From: Tenodera sinensis
Lineage: Eukaryota; Arthropoda; Insecta; Mantodea; Mantidae
Assembly (NCBI GenBank): GCA_030765045.1
Contig: CM060966.1
Location: 63,481,786-63,545,785, forward strand
DNA: 64,000 bases
Reading direction: 5' to 3'
Shown here piece after piece: positions 53,561-64,000 of the stretch (the stretch's first letter is position 1; every line of letters starts with the position of its first letter). A model generated the notes under the pieces. It saw nothing but the letters and a program-made list of their open reading frames with translations. It had not been told where the DNA came from and made no database searches. Position numbers and translations under genes: made by a program.

Positions 53561-56500
53561 GTGTGTAAGTTTTGATGTACATTGCTTGTATATACAATGA
53601 AAATGTGTAAGTTTCTATGTACATTTCTTGAGTGTACAATGAAAATGTGTATGTTTAGATGTACATTTCTTGATATACAATGAAAGTGTGTAAGTTCTGA
53701 TGTATATTTCTTGTATGTACAATGAAAATGTGTATGTTTTGATGTACATTTCTTGTATATACAATGAAAATGTGTAAGTTGTGATACACATTTCTTGAGT
53801 GTACAATGAAAATGTGTAAGTTTTGATGTGGATTTCTTGTATATACAATGAAAATGTGTATCTTTTGATGTACATTTCTTGTATATACAATGAAAATGTG
53901 TATGTTTTCATGTACATTTCTTGTATATACAATGAAAATGTGTGAGCTTTGATGTACATTTCTTGTATATACATGAAAATGTGTAAGTTTTGATGTACAT
54001 TTCTTGTATATACAATGAAAATGTGTGAGTTTTGATGTACATTTCTTGTATATACAATGAAAATGTGTATGTTTTGATGTACATTCCTTGTATATACAAT
54101 GAAAACGTGTAAGTTTGATGTACATTTCTTGAGTGTACAATGAAAATGTGTAAGTTTTGTTGTACATTTCTTGTATATACAATGAAAATGTGTATGTTTT
54201 GATGTACATTTCTTGTATATACAATGAAAATGTGTATGTTTTCATGTACATTTCTTGTATATACAATGAAAATTTGTGAGCTTTGATGTACAATACTTGT
54301 ATATACAATGAAAATGTGTAAGTTTTGATGTACATTTCTTGTATATACAAAGAAAATGTGTAAGTTTTGTAGTACATTTCTTGTCTGTACAATGAAAATC
54401 TGTATGTTTTGATGTACACTTCTTTAGTGTACAACGAAAATGTGTAGTTTTGATGTACATTTCTTGTATATACAATGAAAAGGTTTATTTTGCTGTACAT
54501 TTCTTGTATATACAATGAAAATGTGTAGGTTTTGATGTACATTTCTTGTATATACAATGAAAATGTGTAAGTTTTGATGTACATTTATTGTATATACAAT
54601 GAAAATGTGTATGTTTTGATGTACATTTCTTGTATGTCCAATGAAAATGTGTAAGTTTTGATGTACATTTCTTGCATATACAATGAAAATGTGTAAGTTT
54701 TTGATGTACATTTCTTGTATGTACAATGAAAATGAGTAAGTTTTGATGTACGTTTCTTGTGTATACAATGAAAATGTGTGTGTTTTGATGTACATTTCTT
54801 GAGTGTACAATGAAAATGTGTAAGCTTTGATGTACATTTCTTGAGTGCACAATGAAAATGTGTAAGTTTTGATGTACATTTCTTGTATATACAATGAAAA
54901 TGTGTAAGTTTTGATGTACATTTCTTGTTTGTACAATGAAAATGTCTATGTTTTGATGTACATTTCTTGAGTGTTAAATGAAAATGTGCAGCTTTGATGT
55001 ACATTTCTTGTATATACAATGAAAATGTGTAAGTTTTGATGTACATTTCTTGTTTGTACAATGAAAATGTCTATGTTTTGATGTACATTTCTTGAGTGTA
55101 CAATGAAAATGTGTAAGTTTTGATGTACATTTCTTGTATATACAATGAAAATGTGTAAGTTTTGATGTACATTTCTTGTATATACAATGAAAATGTGTAA
55201 GTTTGTGATGTACATTTCTTGTATGTACAATGAAAATGTGTAAGTTTTGATGTACATTTCTTGTATATACAATGAAAATGTGTAAGTTGTGATGTACATT
55301 TCTTGTATATACAATGAAAATGTGTATGTTTTGATGTACATTGCTTGTATATACAATGAAAATGTGTAAGTTTTGATTTGCATTTCCTTATATACAATGA
55401 AAATGTGTAACTTTTGATGTGCATTTCTTGCATATACAATGAAAATATGTAAGCTTTTGATGTACATTTCCTGTATGTACAATGAAAATGTGTAAGTTTC
55501 GATGTACATTTCTTGTATATACAATAAAAATGTGTAAGTTTTGATGTACATTTCTAGTATATACAATGAAAATGTGTAAGTTTTGATGTACATTTCTTGT
55601 ATATACAATGAAAATGTGTATGTTTTGATGTACATTCCTTGTATATACAATGAAAATTTGTAAGTTTTGATGTACATTGCTTGTATATACAATGAAAGTG
55701 TGTAAGTTTTGATGTACATTGCTTGTATATACAATGAAAATGTGTAAGTTTCTATGTACATTTCTTGAGTGTACAATGAAAATGTGTATGTTTAGATGTA
55801 CATTTCTTGATATACAATGAAAGTGTGTAAGTTCTGATGTATATTTCTTGTATGTACAATGAAAATGTGTATGTTTTGATGTACATTTCTTGTATATACA
55901 ATGAAAATGTGTAAGTTTTGATACACATTTCTTGAGTGTACAATGAAAATGTGTAAGTTTTGATGTGGATTTCTTGTATATACAATGAAAATGTGTATCT
56001 TTGGATGTACATTTCTTGTATATACAATGAAAATGTGTATGTTTTCATGTACATTTCTTGTATATACAATGAAAATGTGTGAGCTTTGATGTAAATTTCT
56101 TGTATATACATGAAAATGTGTAAGTTTTGATGTACATTTCTTGTATATACAATGAAAATGTGTGAGTTTTGATGTACATTTCTTGTATATACAATGAAAA
56201 TGTGTATGTTTTGATGTACATTTCTTGTATATACAATGAAAATGTGTATGTTTTCATGTACATTTCTTGTATATACAATGAAAATTTGTGAGCTTTGATG
56301 TACAATACTTGTATATACAATGAAAATGTGTAAGTTTTGATGTACATTTCTTGTATATACAAAGAAAATGTGTAAGTTTTGTAGTACATTTCTTGTCTGT
56401 ACAATGAAAATCTGTATGTTTTGATGTACACTTCTATAGTGTACAACGAAAATGTGTAGTTTTGATGTACATTTCTTGTATATACAATGAAAAGGTTTAT

Positions 56501-58699
56501 TTTGCTGTACATTTCTTGTATATACAATGAAAATGTGTAGGTTTTGATGTACATTTCTTGTATATACAATGAAAACGTGTAAGTTTTGATGTACATTTAT
56601 TGTATATACAATGAAAATGTGTATGTTTTGATGTAAATTTCTTGTATGTCCAATGAAAATGTGTAAGTTTTGATGAACATTCTTGTATATACAATGAAAA
56701 TGTGTATGTTTTGAAGTACATTTCTTGTATATACAAAGAAAATGTGTAGTTTTGATGTACATTTCTTGTATGTACAATGAAAATGTGTCAGCTTTGATGT
56801 ACATTTCTTGAATGTACAACGAAAATGTGTACGTTTTCATGTACATTTCTGGTAGATACAATGAAAACGTGTAAGTTTTGATGTATATTTCTTGTATATA
56901 CAATGAATATGTGTATGCTTTGATGTACATTTCTTGTATATACAATGAAAATGTGTAAGTTTTGATGTACATTACTTGTATATACAATGAAAATGTGTAA
57001 GTTTTGATACACATTTCTTGAGTGTACAATGAAAATGTGTAAGTTTTGATGTGGATTTCTTGTATATACAATGAAAATGTGTATCTTTTGATGTACATTT
57101 CTTGTATATACAATGAAAATGTGTATGTTATCATGTACACTTCTTGTATATACAATGAAAATATGTGAGCTTTGATGTACATTTCTTGCATATACAATGA
57201 AAATGTGTAAGTCTTGATGTAAATTTCTTGTATATACAATGAAAATATGTGAGTTTTGATGTACATTTCTTGTATATACAATGAAAAGGTGTATGTTTTG
57301 ATGTACATTCCTTGTATATACAATGAAAACGTGTAAGTTTTGATGTACATTTCTTGAGTGTACCATGAAAATGTGTAAGTTTTGTTGTACATTTCTTGAG
57401 TGTACAATGAAAATGTGTATGTTTAGATGTACATTTCTTGTATATACAATGAAAATGTGTATGTTTTCATGTACATTTCTTGTATATACAATGAAAATGT
57501 GTGAGCTTTGATGTACAATTCTTGTATATACAATGAAAATGTGTAAGTTTTGATGTACATTTCTTGTATATACAATGAAAATGTGTAAGTTTTGATGTAC
57601 ATTTCTTGTATATACAATGAAAATGTGTAGTTTTGATGTATATTTCTTGTATATACAATCAAAATGTGTAAGTTTTGATGTACATTTCTTGTATGTACAA
57701 TGAAAATGTGTAAGTTTTGATGTACATGTCTTGCATATACAATGAAAATGTGTAAGTTTTGATGTACATTTCTTGAGTGTACAATGAAAATGTGTAAGTT
57801 CTGATGTACATTTCTTGAGTGCACAATGAAAATGTGTAAGTTTTGATGTACATTTCTTGTATATACAATGAAAATGTGTAAGTTTTGATGTACATTTCTT
57901 GTTTGTACAATGAAAATGTCTATGTTTTGATGTACATTTCTTGAGTGTACAATGAAAATGTGCAGCTTTGATGTACATTTCTTGTATATACAATGAAAAT
58001 GTGTAAGTTTTGATGTACATTTCTTGTATATACAATGAAAATGTGTAAGTTTTGATGTACATTTCCTGTATGTACAATGAAAATGTGTAAGTTTTGATGT
58101 ACATTTCTTGTATATACAATGAAAATGTGTACGTTTTGATGTACATTTCTTGTATATACAATGAAAATGTGTAGTTTTGATGTATATTTCTTGTATATAC
58201 AATGAAAATGTGTAAGTTTTGATGTACATTTCTTGTATGTACAATGAAAATGTGTAAGTTTTGATGTACGTTTCTTGTGTATACAATGAAAATGTGTATG
58301 TTTTGATGTACATTTCTTGAGTGTACAATGAAAATGTGTAAGTTTTGATGTACATTTCTTGAGTGCACAATGAAAATGTGTAAGTTTTGATGTACATTTC
58401 TTGTATATACAATGAAAATGTGTAAGTTTTGATGTACATTTATTGTTTGTACAATGAAAATGTCTATGTTTTGATGTACATTTCTGGAGTGTACAATGAA
58501 AATGTGCAGCTTTGAGGTACATTTCTTGTATATACAATGAAAATGTGTATGTTTGGATGTACATTTCTTGAGTGTACAATGAAAATGTGTAAGTTTTTGA
58601 TGTACATTTCTTGTATATACAATGAAAATGTGTATGTTTTGATGTACACTTCTTGTATGTACAATGAAAATGTGTAAGTTTTGATGTACATTCTTGTAT

Positions 58700-60070
58700 A
58701 TACAAAAAAAATGTGTATGTTTTGATGTACATTTCTTGAGTGTACAACTAAAGTGTGTATGTTTTGATGTACATTTCTTGTGTATACAATGAAAATGTGT
58801 ATGTTTTGATGTACCTTTCTTGTATATACAATGAAAATGTGTAAGTTTTGAAGTACATTTCTTGTATATACAATGAAAATCTGTAAGTTTTGATGAACAT
58901 TTCTAGTATATACAATGAAAATGTGTAGCTTTGATGTACATCTCTTGTATGTACAATGAAAATGTGTAAGCTTTGATGTACATTTCTTGTATGTACAATG
59001 AAAATGTGTAAGTTTTTGATGTACATTTCTTGTATATACAATGAAAATGTGTATGTTTGGATGTACATTTCTTGAGTGTACAATGAAAATGTGTAAGTTT
59101 TTGATGTACATTTCTTGTATATACAATGAAAATGTGTATGTTTTGATGTACACTTCTTGTATGTACAATGAAAATGTGTAAGTTTTGATGTACATTCTTG
59201 TATATACAATGAAAATGTGTATGTTTTGATGTACATTTCTTGAGTGTACAACTAAAGTGTGTATGTTTTGATGTACATTTCTTGTATATACAATGAAAAT
59301 GTGTAAGTTTTGATGTACATTTCTTGAGTGCACAATGAAAATGTGTAAGTTTTGATGTACATTTCTTGTATATACAATGAAAATGTGTAAGTTTTGATGT
59401 ACATTTATTGTTTGTACAATGAAAATGTCTATGTTTTGATGTACATTTCTTGAGTGTACAATGAAAATGTGCAGCTTTGATGTACATTTCTTGTAAATAC
59501 AATGAAAATGTGTATGTTTTGATGTACATTTCTTGAGTGTACAACTAAAGTGTGTATGTTTTGATGTACATTTCTTGTATATACAATGAAAATGTGTATG
59601 TTTTGATGTACATTTCTTGTATATACAATGAAAATGTGTAAGTTTTGAAGTACATTTCTTGTATATACAATGAAAATCTGTAAGTTTTGATGAACATTTC
59701 TAGTATATACAATGAAAATGTGTAGCTTTGATGTACATCTCTTGTATGTACAATGAAAATGTGTAAGCTTTGATGTACATTTCTTGTATGTACAATGAAA
59801 ATGTGTAAGTTTTTGATGTACATTTCTTGTATATACAATGAAAATGTGTATGTTTGGATGTACATTTCTTGAGTGTACAATGAAAATGTGTAAGTTTTTG
59901 ATGTACATTTCTTGTATATACAATGAAAATGTGTATGTTTTGATGTACACTTCTTGTATGTACAATGAAAATGTGTAAGTTTTGATGTACATTCTTGTAT
60001 ATACAATGAAAATGTGTATGTTTTGATGTACATTTCTTGAGTGTACAACTAAAGTGTGTATGTTTTGATG
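58700..60070. repeat. 797-bp repeated block in the satellite
   Basis: The marker gagtgtacaactaaagtg and the monomers after it at about 58738-59251 recur at about 59535-60048, offset 797 bp (19 monomers minus one base). The marker also ends both blocks, at about 59248 and 60045. Single-base differences (for example tacctttc against tacatttc) show the copies are not identical. Confidence 0.75.
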
Positions 60071-60499
60071 TACATTTCTTGTATATACAATGAAAATGTG
60101 TATGTTTTGATGTACATTTCTTGTATATACAATGAAAATGTGTAAGTTTTGAAGTACACTTCTTGTATACACAATGAAAATCTCTAAGTTTTGATGAACA
60201 TTTCTAGTATATACAATGAAAATGTGTAGCTTTGATGTACATCTCTTGTATGTACAATGAAAATGTGTAAGCTTTGATGTACATTTCTTGTATATACAAT
60301 GAAAATGTGTAAGCTTTGAAGTACATTTCTTGAATGTACAACGAAAATGTGTACGTTTTCATGTACATTTCTGGTAGATACAATGAAAACGTGTAAGTTT
60401 TGATGTATATTTCTTGTATATACAATGAAAATGTGTATGCTTTGATGTACATTTCTTGTATATACAATGAAAATGTGTAAGTTTTGATGTACATTTCTT

Positions 60500-63400
60500 G
60501 TATATACAATGAAAATGTGTAAGTTTTGATGTACATTGCTTGTATATACAATGGAAGTGTGTAAGTTTTGATGTACATTTCTTGTATATACAATGAAAAT
60601 GTGTAAGTTTCTATGTACATTTCTTGAGTGTACAATGAAAATGTGTATGTTTAGATGTACATTTCTTGATATACAATGAAAGTGTGTAAGTTCTGATGTA
60701 TATTTCTTGTATGTACAATGAAAATGTGTATGTTTTGATGTACATTTCTTGTATATACAATGAAAATGTGTAAGTTTTGATACACATTTCTTGAGTGTAC
60801 AATGAAAATGTGTAAGTTTTGATGTGGATTTCTTGTATATACAATGAAAATGTGTATCTTTTGATGTACATTTCTTGTATATACAATGAAAATGTGTATG
60901 TTTTCATGTACATTTCTTGTATATACAATGAAAATGTGTGAGCTTTGATGTACATTTCTTGTATATACAATGAAAATGTGTAAGTTTTGATGTACATTTC
61001 TTGTATATACAATGAAAATGTGTGAGTTTTGATGTACATTTCTTGTATATACAATGAAAATGTGTATGTTTTGATGTACATTCCTTGTAAATACAATGAA
61101 AACGTGTAAGTTTGATGTACATTTCTTGAGTGTACAATGAAAGTGTGTAAGTTTTGTTGTACATTTCTTTTATATACAATATAAATGTGTATGTTTTGAT
61201 GTACATTTCTTGTATATACAATGAAAATGTGTATGTTTTCATGTACATTTCTTGTATATACAATGAAAATGTGTGAGCTTTGATGTACAATTCTTGTATA
61301 TACAATGAAAATGTGTAAGTTATGATGTACATTTCTTGTATATACAATGAAAATGTGTAGCTTTGATGTATATTTCTTGTATATACAATGAAAATGTGTA
61401 AGTTTTGATGTGCAATTCTTGTATGGACAATGAAAATGTGTAAGTTTTGATATACATTTCTTGTATATACAATGAAAATGTGTAGTTTTGATGTATATTT
61501 CTTGTATATACAATGAAAATGTGTAAGTTTTGATGTACATTTCTTGTATGTACAATGAAAATGTGTAAGTTTTGATGTACATTTCTTGCATATACAATGA
61601 AAATGTGTAAGTTTTTGATGTACATTTCTTGTACGTACAATGAAAATGTGTAAGTTTTTATGTACGTTTCTTGTGTATACAATGAAAATGTGTGCGTTTT
61701 GATGTACATTTCTTGAGTGTACAATGAAAATGTGTAAGCTTTGATGTACATTTCTTGAGTGCACAATGAAAATGTGTAAGTTTTGATGTACATTTCTTGT
61801 ATATACAATGAAAATGTGTAAGTTTTGATGTACATTTCTTGTTTGTACAATGAAAATGTCTATGTTTTGATGTACATTTCTTGAGTGTTAAATGAAAATG
61901 TGCAGCTTTGATGTACATTTCTTGTATATACAATGAAAATGTGTAAGTTTTGATGTACATTTCTTGTTTGTACAATGAAAATGTCTATGTTTTGATGTAC
62001 ATTTCTTGAGTGTACAATGAAAATGTGTAAGTTTTGATGTACATTTCTTGTATATACAATGAAAATGTGTAAGTTTTGATGTACATTTCTTGTATATACA
62101 ATGAAAACGTGTAAGTTTGTGATTTACATTTCTTGTATGTGCAATGAAAATGTGTAAGTTTTGATGTACATTTCTTGTATATACAATGAAAATGTGTAAG
62201 TTGTGATGTACATTTCTTGTATATACAATGAAAATGTGTATGTTTTGATGTACATTGCTTGTATATACAATGAAAATGTGTAAGTTTTGATTTGCATTTC
62301 CTTATATACAATGAAAATGTGTAACTTTTGATGTGCATTTCTTGCATATACAATGAAAATATGTAAGCTTTTGATGTACATTTCCTGTATGTACAATGAA
62401 AATGTGTAAGTTTCGATGTACATTTCTTGTATATACAATAAAAATGTGTAAGTTTTGATGTACATTTCTAGTATATACAATGAAAATGTGTAAGTTTTGA
62501 TGTACATTTCTTGTATATACAATGAAAATGTGTATGTCTTGATGTACATTCCTTGTATATACAATGAAAATGTGTAAGTTTTGATGTACATTGCTTGTAT
62601 ATACAATGAAAGTGTGTAAGTTTTGATGTACATTTTTTGTATATACAATGAAAATGTGTAAGTTTCTATGTAAATTTCTTGAGTGTACAATGAAAATGTG
62701 TATGTTTAGATGTACATTTCTTGATATACAATGAAAGTGTGTAAGTTCTGATGTATATTTCTTGTATGTACAATGAAAATGTGTATGTTTTGAGGTACAT
62801 TTCTTGTATATACAATGAAAATGTGTAAGTTTTGATACACATTTCTTGAGTATACAATGAAAATGTGTAAGTTTTGATGTGGATTTCTTGTATATACAAT
62901 GAAAATGTGTATCTTTTGATGTACATTTCTTGTATATACAATGAAAATGTGTATGTTTTCATGTACATTTCTTGTATATACAATGAAAATATGTGAGCTT
63001 TGATGTACATTTCTTGTATATACAATGAAAATGTGTAAGTTTTGATGTACATTTCTTGTATATACAATGAAAATGTGTGAGTTTTGATGTACATTTCTTG
63101 TATATACAATGAAAATGTGTATGTTTTGATGTACATTCCTTGTATATACAATGAAAACGTGTAAGTTTGATGTACATTTCTTGAGTGTACAATGAAAATG
63201 TGTAAGTTTTGTTGTACATTTCTTGTATATACAATGAAAATGTGTATGTTTTGATGTACCTTTCTTGTATATACAATGAAAATGTGTATGTTTTCATGTA
63301 CATTTCTTGTATATACAATGAAAATGTGTGAGCTTTGATGTACAATTCTTGTATATACAATGAAAATGTGTAAGTTTTGATGTACATTTCTTGTATATAC

Positions 63401-63940
63401 AATGAAAATGTGTAGTTTTGATGTATATTTCTTGTATATACAATGAAAATGTGTAAGTTTTGATGTACTATTCTGGTATGTACAATGAAAATGTGTAAGT
63501 TTTGATATACATTTCTTGTATATACAATGAAAATGTGTAGTTTTGATGTATATTTCTTGTATATACAATGAAAATGTGTAAGTTTTGATGTACATTTCTT
63601 GTACGTACAATGAAAATGTGTAAGTTTTGATGTACATTTCTTGCATATACAATGAAAATGTGTAAGTTTTTGATGTACATTTCTTGTATGTACAATGAAA
63701 ATGTGTAAGTTTTGATGTACGTTTCTTGTGTATACAATGAAAATGTGTGTGTTTTGATGTACATTTCTTGAGTGTACAATGAAAATGTGTAAGCTTTGAT
63801 GTACATTTCTTGAGTGCACAATGAAAATGTGTAAGTTTTGATGTACATTTCTTGTATATACAATGAAAATGTGTAAGTTTTGATGTACATTTCTTGTTTG
63901 TACAATGAAAATGTCTATGTTTTGATGTACATTTCTTGAG
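60500..63940. repeat. 2,055-bp tandem duplication at the right end
   Basis: The variant order from about 60500 restarts at about 62555 with a constant offset of 2,055 bp and runs to about 63930. There the second copy changes series (gagtgtacaatg in place of gagtgttaaatg). Scattered single-base differences separate the copies. Confidence 0.75.
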
Positions 63941-64000
63941 TGTACAATGAAAATGTGTAAGTTTTGATGTACATTTCTTGTATATACAATGAAAATGTGT

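Larger units (their letters stand above)
12089..64000. repeat. 42-bp satellite array, right segment
   Basis: The same satellite resumes directly after the retrotransposon and continues to the end of the window, more than 1,200 monomers. An exact consensus copy is at 44165-44206 (14 A, 3 C, 7 G, 18 T). The consensus has no CpG and a G-over-C bias on the plus strand. Each monomer holds the 8-bp palindrome atgtacat and the 12-bp palindrome ttgtatatacaa. The latter is the core of a 28-nt imperfect dyad, for example at 44192-44219. The sequence is organised in nested higher-order repeats. Apart from repeat-derived minus-strand frames I see nothing else in these 52 kb. Its function is unknown; pericentromeric, centromeric or other heterochromatic satellite is the natural inference. 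Confidence 0.98.

Noticed and set aside
12072..63905. Many long minus-strand ORFs in the satellite (right segment)
   Set aside because: Same reason. The repeat accounts for them, so none is listed as a CDS; the coding possibility is kept only as a testable finding.
1..64000. CRISPR-like array
   Set aside because: Copies are directly adjacent with no unique spacers, the composition is that of a eukaryotic satellite and the resident mobile element is a LINE.
1..64000. CENP-B box in the satellite
   Set aside because: The consensus lacks CpG altogether, so the TTCG and CGGG cores of the box cannot be present.

Overview
The window is eukaryotic, almost certainly nuclear DNA from an arthropod. 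It holds two things: a very large AT-rich satellite array (1-6158 and 12089-64000, about 58 kb and running off both ends) and one full-length non-LTR retrotransposon (6159-12088) inserted into it. No host gene, rRNA, tRNA or CRISPR array was found. The arthropod assignment rests on the retrotransposon proteins, whose gag-type zinc knuckles and I-clade reverse transcriptase resemble elements common in chelicerates and crustaceans. The species cannot be named from the sequence.

Satellite: the basic monomer is 42 bp (an exact consensus copy lies at 44165-44206), with 14 A, 3 C, 7 G and 18 T (24% GC) and no CpG. Many variants of 41 or 43 bp occur. Two-thirds of each monomer forms an imperfect palindrome that crosses the monomer boundary. 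Variant monomers are not randomly mixed: ordered series of variants recur as blocks of roughly 0.8 to 5.9 kb, so the array has a complex, nested higher-order repeat (HOR) organisation typical of unequal exchange. Because 42 is a multiple of three and the consensus has no stop in any minus-strand frame, the array gives hundreds of long minus-strand open frames (up to 1131 codons). I treat these as by-products of the repeat, not as genes.

Retrotransposon: the element is 5,930 bp, about half GC, and flanked by a 10-12 bp target-site duplication. Its layout is a 761-bp structured GC-rich 5' UTR; ORF1 (392 aa, three CCHC zinc knuckles); a 12-nt gap; ORF2 (1228 aa: APE-type endonuclease, reverse transcriptase, RNase H, C-terminal CCHC); and a 291-bp 3' region with a T32 run, a GGGCCC hairpin and a (CACTC)3 tail. 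Both ORFs are intact and all catalytic residues I can identify are present, so this looks like a young and possibly active copy of the I superfamily (I/Nimb-like). ORF1 would coat the RNA. ORF2 would nick the target, reverse-transcribe the RNA and, through RNase H, degrade the template.

Uninterrupted copies of the same insertion site occur many times in the array, which confirms the element's boundaries. None of these copies carries the element, so the insertion appears to be younger than the local HOR duplications.
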